A stretch of DNA of 64,000 nt from BJGV01 sp964194745. GTDB taxonomy: Bacteria > Pseudomonadota > Gammaproteobacteria > Burkholderiales > Nitrosomonadaceae. The DNA is taken from NCBI GenBank assembly GCA_965248035.1, contig OZ252054.1:1302001-1366000 (forward strand), in the 5' to 3' direction. The first letter of the stretch is position 1. The number at the start of each line of letters is the position of its first letter. Shown here one piece after another: positions 1 through 8,215 of this stretch. Under the pieces are notes generated by a model. The model did no database searches, was not told where the DNA came from, and saw nothing but the letters and a program-made list of their open reading frames with translations. Made by a program: the position numbers and the translations under genes.

Positions 1-686
1 CCCAACAAGTCCAGATTGGCGCATACATCGGTGTGCCATTGGCAAGTACAGATGGCTCACTGTTTGGAACGTTGTGTGCGATCGATCCAAATCCACAGGA
101 TGAATCGATAAGAGATGAGCTACCCTTGATTGAGTTCCTTGCCAGACTTCTCGGGACTGTTCTTGTCGCTGATCTAAAGGCTGCCAAACAGGCAAGACTC
201 TTGGAACGCAGTCAGCAGGCAGCACGGACTGATGTATTAACGGGCCTATTAAATCGCCATGGTTGGGAACAAAGTGTCGCCACAGAAGAAGCTCGAGCAA
301 AGCGTTATGGTAGCCCCGCATGTGTATTAATCGTAGATCTGGATGGACTCAAGCAGGTCAACGATACAAAAGGACATGTGCACGGTGATGCGCTCATCCG
401 GAGCGCATCTAATAGTATTAAAAGCGTTTTAAGGGAGAACGACATCGTTGCAAGAATCGGTGGAGATGAATTCGCCATATTAGGTATCGAATGTGATGCG
501 GACGGATGTGAGGCAATTTTCAAGAATGTCACAAATGCGTTATTGTCCAACGGAATTAGTGCTTCCGTTGGTAAGGCCCTGCGAGATCACAGACTAGGAC
601 TATTCGAAGCAATTACTGCAGCGGATCGTGCGATGTATGTAGCAAAGTCAAAGCGAAGGATGAGATGTTCAAGAGAGCATTCCTAA
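1..686 (+). CDS. GAF-GGDEF diguanylate cyclase, 5' end outside window
   Basis: The reading frame is open from base 3, so the gene begins before the window; the GTG at 33 is internal. The first part resembles the end of a GAF sensor domain (short run GTLCAIDP). A GGDEF domain follows, beginning near RTDVLTGLLNR. The catalytic GGDEF is intact at nt 459-473, and an RxxD inhibitory I-site (REND) sits five residues before it. The family makes cyclic di-GMP from two GTP, and the I-site normally gives product inhibition. It is probably an active signalling cyclase; what the GAF domain binds cannot be told. It ends about 30 bp before the tRNA-derived repeat. Confidence 0.88.
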   Translation, partial: QQVQIGAYIGVPLASTDGSLFGTLCAIDPNPQDESIRDELPLIEFLARLLGTVLVADLKAAKQARLLERSQQAARTDVLTGLLNRHGWEQSVATEEARAKRYGSPACVLIVDLDGLKQVNDTKGHVHGDALIRSASNSIKSVLRENDIVARIGGDEFAILGIECDADGCEAIFKNVTNALLSNGISASVGKALRDHRLGLFEAITAADRAMYVAKSKRRMRCSREHS

Positions 687-715
687 CCTTCGTTCTTACT
701 CGGGTGGGGGTTTGA

Positions 716-760
716 TGGTGGAGACGAGGAGAATCGAACTCCCGAGCTTCGCATTGCGAA
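716..760 (-). repeat. tRNA-Ala 3'-half fragment (attachment-site-like repeat)
   Basis: These 45 bases match the 3' part of the intact tRNA-Ala at 2324-2368 with one mismatch (G746 versus C2354), in the same orientation. The match runs from the CCA end to the anticodon loop and then stops abruptly. A partial tRNA copy of this kind is the usual trace of a tyrosine recombinase that integrates at tRNA 3' ends. The cloverleaf is incomplete, so it is not a working tRNA gene. Confidence 0.85.
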
Positions 761-876
761 TTCATAGTAATCAACTAGTTACAACACACTGCGACAAACT
801 AGAACAATTCAATCAATGAGTTAATCTACTCTGTTTATTGTGGTGTATTGTCCTTTTTGGTAGTTATTTATCTGTG

Positions 877-898
877 AGTGTCCCACCAGTGTCCCATG
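877..898 (+). repeat. tandem AGTGTCCCA repeat, left copy
   Basis: Two AGTGTCCCA units 11 bp apart. A 22-bp copy with one difference lies at 2258-2279. One copy lies just inside each tRNA-derived end, and both are preceded by a GTTATTTAT-like run. The spacing and position resemble arm-type integrase binding sites, but this is inference. Confidence 0.55.
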
Positions 899-958
899 AC
901 AAAGTCATATTAGGACTAGTGGGGGTATACTTAGTCTGATTATAATCCCACCTCCTAT

Positions 959-997
959 CAATGTAGTACCTACCTCTCTTTCCTTTCCCCAATTTTA
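959..997 (+). repeat. 39-bp direct repeat, left copy
   Basis: It begins CAATGTAGTACCTACCTC and continues into a pyrimidine-rich run. It matches 1879-1917 with three mismatches, in the same orientation, 920 bp apart. The two copies bracket the SYLF gene and its terminator. Confidence 0.8.
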
Positions 998-1205
998 GCG
1001 AAAAAAATTTTCCCTAAGGAAAATCCGCGAATAACTATTTTCGTCGTAAAGCAGACGTTCACGGTTTCCTACTTGTTTGGTTATTTGTTTTTTTAGGCAA
1101 TATGGATAATATGCGTGTTCAGCCTTTATAATTATTCTTGATCGCACTGGTAACATGAAGAAATATTGATACGACGTATGTATAATAGGAGGTGGAAACA
1201 ACGAT

Positions 1206-1775
1206 ATGTTTACTATCAAAAGATACGTATGGTTAACGGCTCTGTTACTTGGAACTGTTGCGGCAGTAACAGTAATTGCCCCTGCACAAGCTGGCAAATC
1301 ATTAGATGCCCAAGTAATAGACAATGATGTAAATGTTGCCTTGGAGAAACTTTACAAGTCGAGCCATGCTGCCAAGGGGCTCCGGGCAAACGCTAAAGGA
1401 ATCCTAGTGTTTCCTAATATTTATAAAGCTGATTTCGGATTTGGTGCCCAATATGGCAAGGGGGCACTTCGGGTAAATGGGACGACGACGGGTTATTACA
1501 ATACCTTAATGGCGTCCTTTGGTTTTCAAGCTGGTCTCCAGGGGTTTGGATATGCGTTATTCTTTATGGATGACGACTCATTATCTTATCTCGACAATAG
1601 CGGTGGATGGGAGCTTGGTGTAGGTCCGAGTCTCGTCATTGTAGACGTAGGTTTCGGCAAGAATTTTTCATCGACTACACTCAAAGGCCAAATTTATGCC
1701 TTTATCTTTGATCAGAAAGGAGCCTTTGGTGGAATAAGTATCGAAGGCGCTAAGATCACCAAAATCAATCCATAA
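1206..1775 (+). CDS. secreted SYLF/Ysc84-domain protein
   Basis: A 189-residue protein with a signal peptide (basic start, hydrophobic core, AQA cleavage site at residues 27-29) and no lipobox cysteine, so it is probably periplasmic. The rest fits the SYLF (Ysc84, DUF500) family: KGILVFPN near residue 65, then glycine-rich strands ending GGISIEGAKI. The eukaryotic members bind lipids; the bacterial role is poorly known. A strong AGGAGGTGG ribosome-binding site at 1187-1195 supports the ATG at 1206. It is the only gene between the two 39-bp repeats and the two tRNA-derived repeats, so it looks like cargo. Confidence 0.85.
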   Translation: MFTIKRYVWLTALLLGTVAAVTVIAPAQAGKSLDAQVIDNDVNVALEKLYKSSHAAKGLRANAKGILVFPNIYKADFGFGAQYGKGALRVNGTTTGYYNTLMASFGFQAGLQGFGYALFFMDDDSLSYLDNSGGWELGVGPSLVIVDVGFGKNFSSTTLKGQIYAFIFDQKGAFGGISIEGAKITKINP

Positions 1776-1818
1776 ATAAATCATTCGGCAAAACGTTTTC
1801 TACGACTATTAAATTTAG

Positions 1819-1842
1819 CCCGGCCTAGTGTCGGGATTTTTT
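1819..1842 (+). terminator. rho-independent terminator of the SYLF gene
   Basis: CCCGG/TCGGG stem (one G-T pair), 7-base loop, followed by ATTTTTT. It lies 43 bp after the stop codon. Confidence 0.8.
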
Positions 1843-1856
1843 GTGCGTATATGAAC

Positions 1857-1880
1857 GTCCGCTTTTGGCAACTAAGTGCA
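1857..1880. repeat. degenerate TCCGCTTTTGGCA element, copy 1
   Basis: GTCCGCTTTTGGCAACTAAG resembles elements at 10049-10073 and 10366-10392. The best shared core is TCCGCTTT(T/C)G(G/A)C followed after a few bases by a partial inverted complement. Confidence 0.4.
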
Positions 1881-1917
1881 ATGTAGTACCTACCTCCCTT
1901 TCCTTTCCCAAATTTTG
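1879..1917 (+). repeat. 39-bp direct repeat, right copy
   Basis: Second copy of the repeat at 959-997 (36 of 39 bases identical). It lies just after the SYLF terminator, so the gene and its signals are bracketed precisely. Confidence 0.8.
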
Positions 1918-2257
1918 GTATGGCTGAAGCGTACCAAGCACCCTAAAAAAATAGTGAGACCGAAACCAGCAAGTGAAAGACTACTCTCAAAATTAGAGAA
2001 GGTTACGCCAAAAGGAATCTCCCAAGCGACACATCAGAACCGTTTGAAAAACTAAAAGCAGTCATATCGCCGTGAAAATAATCGATCACTTAACAATGAC
2101 AAGGAATATGTTTGTAACTATTTGAACCATATCTAATAGAATAAATTTGTGTTATTCATGGGGCATCTATGAGACACTTAAAAACAGAAATGCACTATAT
2201 ATGATATGTTTTTTGGCACTTAGTGAATTATTGAATTAGCTATAATTGTTATTTATT

Positions 2258-2279
2258 AGTGTCCCACTAGTGTCCCATG
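2258..2279 (+). repeat. tandem AGTGTCCCA repeat, right copy
   Basis: Matches 877-898 with one base changed. It lies 45 bp from the 3' end of the tRNA-Ala gene, inside the putative element. Confidence 0.55.
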
Positions 2280-2280
2280 G

Positions 2281-2314
2281 AAAAAATAAAAACGGATCAC
2301 ATTTCTGTAATCCG
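2281..2314 (-). terminator. rho-independent terminator of tRNA-Ala
   Basis: Read on the minus strand, an 8-bp stem (CGGATTAC/GTGATCCG) with a 6-base loop is followed by TTTTTATTTTTT. It starts 9 bp after the tRNA 3' end. Confidence 0.85.
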
Positions 2315-2323
2315 CTTGTTTAT

Positions 2324-2399
<76 letters not shown>

Positions 2400-2538
2400 C
2401 TAGTTAGTGCATTTTATATCAAAAACTATCAGCGTAAAATTGACATTACCTGAGAGGCTGCGGATAATCTTTCGAGTTGACTTATTCCTATTGTCCTATT
2501 GTTGTTAAAACATATTGCTATAAAAGGACAGAAGTCAG

Positions 2539-2715
2539 ATGTTCTATTCTTTGGTGGCATGGTTCCACAGTGCGGCCAAGATGAAGCCGGATCTGTTTTG
2601 TAATCGTTATGCTGGCCGGATTATCAAAGCGTCAGGTATGGATCGCAAAACAATTAAGAAGTGGGCATCCACTATTTATCCCTCACATCCGGTTTCCAAT
2701 CCTATTTGTGAATAG
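2539..2715 (+). CDS. small hypothetical protein upstream of the symporter
   Basis: A 58-codon frame from ATG to TAG, with a weak purine-rich stretch (AAAGGACAG) before the start. It ends 27 bp before the alanine symporter, so both could share a transcript. The product is basic in its middle (RKTIKKW) with no clear membrane segment or known motif. I do not recognise it. Size and position make it plausible but unproven. Confidence 0.35.
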   Translation: MFYSLVAWFHSAAKMKPDLFCNRYAGRIIKASGMDRKTIKKWASTIYPSHPVSNPICE

Positions 2716-2742
2716 CAAATCCCGAACACATAAGGAGCGAGC

Positions 2743-4197
2743 ATGAGCAAAGACTCCCTGATCAACGGCACGTTTGCAAAGTTGGCCGATATTTCTGAAT
2801 CCATAGTTTTGTACAGCCTTGATCTTGGCCTTACCAATGCGGCGGGTGACCCGATTAAAGTGCCGTTGATCCTGCTTTGGCTTGCTGCGGCCTCGGTGTT
2901 TTTTACGTTCTATTTTGGCTTTATCAATATCCGTTATTTTAAACATTCGGTCGCGGTGGCTTTTAACCGTTATCCGGAACCGGATGCCGACGGACAAATC
3001 AGTTCTTTTCAGGCTCTTGCAACATCGCTTTCGGGCACGGTGGGACTTGGCAATATTGCAGGTGTGGCTGTGGCGGTTACAGTCGGCGGGCCGGGCGCGG
3101 CCCTGTGGATGGCTATCATGGGCATGTTCAGCATGTCGACAAAGTTTATTGAGGTGACCCTCGGCGTGAAATACCGCCATCATCCCGATCCAGAGGACAG
3201 GAAAAAGATTTCAGGCGGGCCGATGTATTATCTCCGTGATGCGCTGAATAATCGTGGCATCCCATATTTGGGAACAGTTCTGGCTACATTATTTGCAGTG
3301 GCCTGTATTGGTGGCGCCATAGGCGGCGGTAACATGTTTCAGGCCAACCAATCCTTTGCACAGGTCCTCAATGTCACAGGCGGCGAGGCAAGCTGGTTCT
3401 ACGGCAAGGGCTGGGTTTTTGGCCTGATAATGGCTGCTATGGTGGCGGTTGTTATTATAGGCGGAATTAAATCGATCGCTCGTGCAGCATCGAAAATCGT
3501 ACCTTTCATGGCGGGAATATATCTGCTGGCCGGGTTTATCATTATTGCGATGAATTTGCCTGCCTTGCCAGGTGCGCTTGGTATTATTGTAACCTCTGCT
3601 TTCTCATTGCAGGCCGGGGTCGGCGGTTTTATCGGTGCCTTGCTTGCCGGGGTACAGCGGGCGACGTTTTCCAATGAAGCAGGTCTTGGTTCATCGGCTA
3701 TCGTTCACGCGACAGCGCAGACGAATATTCCGGCTAAACAAGGCATCGCCGGGATGATGGGGTCTTTTGTTGATACGATTGTTATTTGTATGATGACGGC
3801 CCTGATTATCGTGATTTCCGGTGTGTATGAAACAACAGACGGCATGGCCGGAGTTGAGCTGACCTCCGCTGCGATGGGAAGTGCGGTTTCATGGTTTCCT
3901 TATGTGTTGGCTTTGTGTGTTGTGCTATTTGCTTATTCAACGATGATTACCTGGTATTATTACGGCGAGAAGTGTCTGACCTTCCTGTTCGGGGAAAAGC
4001 GGTGGGTTGCGCTAGCCTTTAAACTTATATTTTGCGTGTTCGTTGTCATCGGTGCGGAGACGGAACTGAGGAATGTTATTCGTTTCTCTGACGCCATGTT
4101 CCTCTCGCTCGGTATTCCGAATATTATTGGGCTTTATATTCTAGCACCAGAGGTGAAGCGAGATCTTAAAGAATATCTGCAAACACTTAAAAAATAA
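2743..4197 (+). CDS. sodium:alanine symporter (AGCS family)
   Basis: A 484-residue polytopic membrane protein with about eleven hydrophobic segments. The AGCS signature region lies near residue 305 (QRATFSNEAGLGSSA), and an early SLSGTVGLGNIAGVAVAV segment is typical of AlsT/DagA/YaaJ carriers. These import alanine or glycine with sodium. AAGGAGCGAGC just before the ATG is a good ribosome-binding site. Base composition is visibly more GC-rich than the surrounding genes, which suggests acquisition by transfer. The gene follows the tRNA-Ala and its island scar. Confidence 0.9.
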   Translation: MSKDSLINGTFAKLADISESIVLYSLDLGLTNAAGDPIKVPLILLWLAAASVFFTFYFGFINIRYFKHSVAVAFNRYPEPDADGQISSFQALATSLSGTVGLGNIAGVAVAVTVGGPGAALWMAIMGMFSMSTKFIEVTLGVKYRHHPDPEDRKKISGGPMYYLRDALNNRGIPYLGTVLATLFAVACIGGAIGGGNMFQANQSFAQVLNVTGGEASWFYGKGWVFGLIMAAMVAVVIIGGIKSIARAASKIVPFMAGIYLLAGFIIIAMNLPALPGALGIIVTSAFSLQAGVGGFIGALLAGVQRATFSNEAGLGSSAIVHATAQTNIPAKQGIAGMMGSFVDTIVICMMTALIIVISGVYETTDGMAGVELTSAAMGSAVSWFPYVLALCVVLFAYSTMITWYYYGEKCLTFLFGEKRWVALAFKLIFCVFVVIGAETELRNVIRFSDAMFLSLGIPNIIGLYILAPEVKRDLKEYLQTLKK

Positions 4198-4260
4198 ACA
4201 TAGCACTTGATCTGTAGTATTTTTCTTGTTTTTCTCTATTAACTATTCATTAGTATAGAT

Positions 4261-5487
4261 ATGGATACGGTTTCGGTACGATGTTGTATTGCGGGAGCTG
4301 GTCCAGCTGGAGTAATTTTGGGATTACTGCTAGCTCGCGCAGGTGTTGAAGTATTGGTTTTAGAAAAGCACGCAGATTTTCTGCGTGACTTCCGAGGAGA
4401 TACGCTTCATCCATCGACGTTGGAGGTCATGCATGAACTTGGACTCCTCCAAAAATTACTGCATTTGCCACATCAAAAAGTGTTGCAGATTAATGTACTG
4501 TTTGGTGATTTAGCACTTACAGTAGCGGATTTCAGTCACCTACAAACCGAATGTCGATTCATTGCCTTTATGCCGCAATGGGATTTTCTTAATTTTCTCA
4601 CTCTGGAGGCAGCTCGATACCCTACATTTCATTTGCGCATGCAGTCGGAAGTTACCGGGCTCATCGAGGAAAAAAAGTGTGTCATTGGACTCAATGCAAT
4701 ATCTTCGGGGAGACCATTGTCGGTACGTACAAACCTGGTGGTGGGGGCCGATGGACGACACTCGGTTGTCCGGACCCAAGCTAACTTGAAGGTGCAGGAT
4801 TTTGGTGCACCCATGGATGTTCTGTGGTTTAAGCTTACACGGCAGTCTGGTGATCCTAAAGATCCAGTAGCCCGATTTGACACAGGACGGGTTTTTATTA
4901 TACTGAATCGAGGTGAGTACTGGCAGTGCGGCTTCGTAATCTCGAAAGGGTCAATTGGGCAGATTCGAGAGCGAGGGCTACCGGCTCTCCGCGACGATAT
5001 CGTAAAACTTTCACCTTTTGTAAGTGGCCGTGTTGGTGAGCTCCAAGATTGGGAAGAAATTAAGCTACTAACCGTCCAATTAGATCGGTTGCATCAGTGG
5101 TTTCGCCCGGGGCTTCTTTGCCTTGGTGATGCTGCGCATGCTATGTCTCCGGTTGGCGGTGTTGGCATTAACCTCGCAATTCAGGATGCGCTAGCCGCAG
5201 CGAACTTATTGGCTGGCCCATTGCGCTCAAATCGGCTTATCACGGAGGATCTACGCCGGGTTCAGCGTCGGCGAGAGTGGCCAACTCGTCTAACTCAGCA
5301 AGTACAGCTTTCCATACAGAATCGTGTTATCAGTCGTGTGTTGCGGGACGATAGTTTTCTCTCACCTCCTTTCCTCATTCAACTTTTAGCACGGTTCCCG
5401 TTTTTACGTCGGCTTCCTGCTCGGTTAATTGGAATCGGGTTTTGCCCAGAGCATGTAAGTACACCTTGTGCGACTGAACTGAGGTAG
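4261..5487 (+). CDS. FAD-dependent monooxygenase (PHBH/UbiH-like fold)
   Basis: A 408-residue flavoprotein. It has the dinucleotide-binding GAGPAG at residues 12-17, the DG motif (GADG, 162-165) and the FAD-ribityl GD motif (G289-D290, in LGDAAHAMSPVGGVG). This is the group A aromatic hydroxylase fold, shared with UbiH and p-hydroxybenzoate hydroxylase. The substrate is unknown; a ubiquinone role is possible but not supported by neighbours. The C-terminal 60 residues are basic and hydrophobic. It stands alone between the symporter and a convergent universal stress protein gene. Confidence 0.85.
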   Translation: MDTVSVRCCIAGAGPAGVILGLLLARAGVEVLVLEKHADFLRDFRGDTLHPSTLEVMHELGLLQKLLHLPHQKVLQINVLFGDLALTVADFSHLQTECRFIAFMPQWDFLNFLTLEAARYPTFHLRMQSEVTGLIEEKKCVIGLNAISSGRPLSVRTNLVVGADGRHSVVRTQANLKVQDFGAPMDVLWFKLTRQSGDPKDPVARFDTGRVFIILNRGEYWQCGFVISKGSIGQIRERGLPALRDDIVKLSPFVSGRVGELQDWEEIKLLTVQLDRLHQWFRPGLLCLGDAAHAMSPVGGVGINLAIQDALAAANLLAGPLRSNRLITEDLRRVQRRREWPTRLTQQVQLSIQNRVISRVLRDDSFLSPPFLIQLLARFPFLRRLPARLIGIGFCPEHVSTPCATELR

Positions 5488-5536
5488 GATCTAATTCTCT
5501 TGTGAAAGAATATTAGAGCACGCCCTTTTTTGGTTT

Positions 5537-6040
5537 CTACTGGTTATCTGACTGTCTGCGGTTCGATTTACGTCGGTCTTCTTTACGTCGCTCTAAATGC
5601 TTGGTAGTAAGAACAGCGCACGGGGCGTGTCTGACAATATACTCTGCAACACTTCCGATGGTAAATCGTTTCCATCCACTATAGCCATGTGTTCCAAGGA
5701 CGATGAGATCCGCATTGAGTTCGGTCGCAACACGAACAGTCTCTTCCCCAGCACGGCCCTCAGTAAAAACAGTATCCACTTTAATATCAAACTCCTCTTT
5801 TAATTTACGAAGAGTGTCTTTTCCTCGTTGTTTGCTATCTTCAACCCCTTCAACTACTCCATCGAATCCTGGCTTTAAGTAATAGTGTGATGGAATATTC
5901 CACACTGCTGTATCAAATACGTGCAGGGGTATGAGTTCTGCTCCTAGAGTCTTGGCTAACCACAGGGCATATAAGCTTGCATCTTTAGCAGTGTCTGAGA
6001 AGTCAGTAGCTAAGATGATCTTTTTAATGGGGGCCTGCAT
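5537..6040 (-). CDS. universal stress protein (UspA family)
   Basis: A 167-residue single Usp domain. It has an N-terminal ATDFSD with acidic D13, and the ATP-binding pattern G116-x2-G119-x9-G129-S130. ATP-binding Usp proteins bind ATP and respond to stress or growth arrest. The C-terminal tail after residue 148 is very arginine-rich (RRKEDRRKSNRR), an unusual addition that may bind nucleic acid or a partner. A TACCCTCC-type ribosome-binding site (minus strand GGAGGGTA) precedes the ATG. Convergent with the flavoprotein gene. Confidence 0.9.
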   Translation of the reverse strand: MQAPIKKIILATDFSDTAKDASLYALWLAKTLGAELIPLHVFDTAVWNIPSHYYLKPGFDGVVEGVEDSKQRGKDTLRKLKEEFDIKVDTVFTEGRAGEETVRVATELNADLIVLGTHGYSGWKRFTIGSVAEYIVRHAPCAVLTTKHLERRKEDRRKSNRRQSDNQ

Positions 6041-6214
6041 CAGTACCCTCCTTATTGTTGAACTCGATTAATGTCAATTATAAATATTAAGCAACATACT
6101 AGCCTATTCATGGCGTATTCAATTGGTACATGAGTTGAATTGTTGATTCCATACCCCCATTAATACCCCCATTTTAACTTGGTACCCCTATGATTGCGGG
6201 GTAATTTAAGGGAT

Positions 6215-6458
6215 TTATGTAGTTGTTACCGGACTGCCATGTAACGGGGTAATCTGTTTGGCTAACTCAAATGTTCGCTGTTTCAGCGTGGAAAGCAGGT
6301 TGTCATAGGCATCGGTATTGGCGAGGAGGCAGGCTGTGAGACCAGTCACCTCCCCGGACTCAATCTTGAGAGGGCCGTTGATAGATTAACTGCTCCAACA
6401 CGGTGCAGTAGATTTTCCCTGCCTTATCGGTAAGGATTTCCTCAATGAGAGATTGCAT
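6215..6458 (-). pseudogene. frameshifted small ORF downstream of the methyltransferase
   Basis: An ATG at 6458 inside the methyltransferase 3' end opens a 32-codon frame (begins MQSLIEEILTDKAGKIYC) that stops at 6360. The adjacent frame is open for 57 codons up to 6215 and reads like an amphipathic helical protein (LLSTLKQRTFELAKQ). Joined by one frameshift near 6375-6385 they give about 85 residues. The layout suggests a second passenger gene overlapping the methyltransferase, now broken. No family is recognised, and calling it a restriction enzyme would be a guess. Confidence 0.35.
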
Positions 6459-7252
6459 TCCTTGAAAATCCGATCTCTGGTCAGCTCACAATATTTGGGC
6501 TCTTTCTCAAGACCAATGGCTTGCCGACCATGTCGGATCGCTTCTATCATAGTAGTGCCAGATCCGACAAACGGATCAAACACCGTGTCCCCGATAAACG
6601 AGAATATCTTGATGCAGCGTTTCGGCAGTTCTCTTGGAAATGGGGTCTCATGACCAATCCGTTTCCCGCTCTCTCCATTGAATGACCATGACCCCAACGA
6701 CCATTCCTTAAATTCCTCGGCGCTAATATCGTTGTTTCCAGGGCGCTCACGTTTCCACGTATCTTTATAGAGCACAATAATGGTTTCCACAGGGGCAATG
6801 ACATGAGGGGCGCTGGCTGACTTCCAACTCCCCCATGCCGTGCGACGGGAGATATTGCCTTCATTCCACAGAATAGTCGCATGATAGCACCACCCGGCCT
6901 CCATTGCTAATCGCGTGATGTCTGCTGAAAGCGGTTGCTTGCCATTCTTGTTTTTATCCAGCGAGACATTGACGCATAAGCGACCGGTCGATTTCGTCCA
7001 ATGAAAACAATTCGTCAGCCACTGTTTAGAAAAGTTCAAATAGGCGTCGTAGGGCAATGAATCATCTTGTTGGGCACCAGAATATGCTTTGCCAACGTTA
7101 TAGGGGGGAGAGGTCACAATTAAATCCACGCTTTCTCTCGTGATCGAAGCACGGAGTGTGGCGTCTCCCTGGATCAAGCGGTGAACGAGTGGGGAGTGAG
7201 CAAAAAGCACATCCACAGCCGAATCCAAGAGGCCGGTCCCTACGGCGCTCAT
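6386..7252 (-). CDS. site-specific DNA methyltransferase (beta class, TSPPY)
   Basis: A 288-residue SAM-dependent DNA methyltransferase of the N6_N4 type. Catalytic motif IV TSPPY is at residues 47-51 and SAM-binding motif I FDPFVGSGTT at 225-234; IV before I defines the beta class. TSPPY occurs in both N4-cytosine and N6-adenine enzymes, so the base modified is undecided. Its ATG overlaps the stop of the broken transposase as ATGA, implying translational coupling and transposon carriage. No restriction partner is evident. The last 20 residues run through the overlapping downstream frame and may not be native. Confidence 0.88.
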   Translation of the reverse strand: MSAVGTGLLDSAVDVLFAHSPLVHRLIQGDATLRASITRESVDLIVTSPPYNVGKAYSGAQQDDSLPYDAYLNFSKQWLTNCFHWTKSTGRLCVNVSLDKNKNGKQPLSADITRLAMEAGWCYHATILWNEGNISRRTAWGSWKSASAPHVIAPVETIIVLYKDTWKRERPGNNDISAEEFKEWSLGSWSFNGESGKRIGHETPFPRELPKRCIKIFSFIGDTVFDPFVGSGTTMIEAIRHGRQAIGLEKEPKYCELTRDRIFKECNLSLRKSLPIRQGKSTAPCWSS

Positions 7253-8143
7253 TGGACAAGCCCCTGATACGTTAAGCGTTTGCCAATGGCCGCATCACAG
7301 ACGCTTTCAATGCGGTGCATGGTCTCCCGGCCACAACGTCCTTCATTGAGCCTGAACGAAAATTCATGAATATAACGCGATAAATGCTTGACGGATACTT
7401 GATGGAATGTGCCGTTCAGTCCACGTTTTAAGACCGCCCAAACGCTCTCAATGCCAATGGTTTACGGCTTGGTGCTGATAGCCTTTACGCTCAATGCCTC
7501 GATAGGCGGCATGGTCATCCGTATAGAGCGTGCTGCCTATTTCTATCGCCTCTTGAATCTCCGTCCACAGCGTAAGCCGATCCGTCGCAGGCACTGGCAG
7601 GGCCACGGTCTTGCCACCACGCTCCCTCATGCCGAGGACGGGTTGTTTGCCAACTGTCCCGGCTTTCGGTTTATCCCCTTTCTTCCAGTGCTTGTTCCGT
7701 TCTTTCCCGCCCACATACGTTTCGTCGATTTCTACGATTCCTGAGAGACGGGTAAGATCGCCACGGCAAGCCTCTCGAATCCGATGCAACACAAACCAGG
7801 CGGACTTATACGTGACCCCAATTTCTTTGCTTAATTGCATAGCGCTAATGCTCTTTCGAGAAGTCATGACGGTGTAAATGGCATAGAGCCATTTGTGAAG
7901 TCGAATGTGTGATTTTTCAAAAATGGAACCGGTCCGAACACTAAAATGCTTGCCGCATCCTCGACAGTCATACATCCCTTTTCGTTTTCCCGATCTTGTA
8001 TAGACCGATAGGCTTTGACATGTCGGGCAAGACACACCATATTTCCAGCGACGATCCTCAAGGTACTGTCGTGCGGTTTCCTCGTCAGGAAACATTTCCA
8101 TCAACTGGCAGACACTGATTGCAGTATTGATCTTATAAGGCAT
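7249..8143 (-). pseudogene. IS1595-family transposase, internally deleted and frameshifted
   Basis: The intact part (8143 to 7448) has an N-terminal zinc ribbon (CPTC...CRGC) and the DDE-type core with EIDETYVGG and TDDHAAY, typical of IS1595 (ISXO2-like) transposases. The frame fails after QAVNHWH. The lost C-terminus resumes in another frame (GIESVWAVLKRG to TYQGLVQ, stop at 7249). Comparison with the usual spacing suggests loss of roughly 40-45 bp plus the frame, so the enzyme should be inactive. The restored end overlaps the methyltransferase start by ATGA. Confidence 0.85.
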
Positions 8144-8168
8144 GGCATCCTCCTCTCATGATAAGAGA

Positions 8169-8196
8169 ATTATACCACAATATTTTCCGGTGTAAA
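8169..8196 (-). promoter_or_regulatory. sigma-70 promoter of the transposase-methyltransferase unit
   Basis: On the minus strand TTTACA (8196-8191), a 16-bp spacer, and a perfect TATAAT (8174-8169). An AGGAGGATGCC ribosome-binding site follows before the transposase ATG at 8143. It should still drive the methyltransferase. Confidence 0.65.
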
Positions 8197-8215
8197 GTAT
8201 ATAGTTCCCATTAAA

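Larger units (their letters stand above)
761..1205. other. AT-rich non-coding stretch inside the tRNA-bounded segment
   Basis: No convincing gene is visible. The stretch holds two short direct-repeat copies (877-898 and 959-997) and the leader of the SYLF gene, with a TATAAT at 1181-1186 and an AGGAGGTGG ribosome-binding site at 1187-1195. No integrase fragment was recognised. Confidence 0.5.
1843..2257. other. non-coding stretch between SYLF terminator and tRNA-Ala
   Basis: No open reading frame of note. It contains the second 39-bp repeat (1879-1917) and a short degenerate GTCCGCTTTTGGCA element at 1857. The rest is AT-rich with no recognisable gene remnant. Confidence 0.5.
6215..8205 (-). 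mobile_element. decayed IS1595-type transposon with methyltransferase passenger
   Basis: Order on the minus strand: promoter, broken transposase, methyltransferase, broken small frame. The ATGA overlap ties the methyltransferase to the transposase. The right boundary is set by the start of the PLAT-like gene at 8216. Terminal inverted repeats and a target duplication were sought near 6120-6210 and 8195-8215 but none could be fixed, so the limits are approximate. Confidence 0.6.

Noticed and set aside
2400..2538. Riboswitch or T-box ahead of the alanine symporter
   Set aside because: No conserved T-box or glycine-riboswitch sequence is visible; the adjacency of tRNA-Ala and an alanine carrier looks coincidental.
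6120..6215. Repeated ATACCCCCATTAAT-like runs as the left end of the IS1595-type element
   Set aside because: They do not match the right-hand boundary sequence near 8195-8215 as an inverted repeat, and no 8-bp target duplication could be found.
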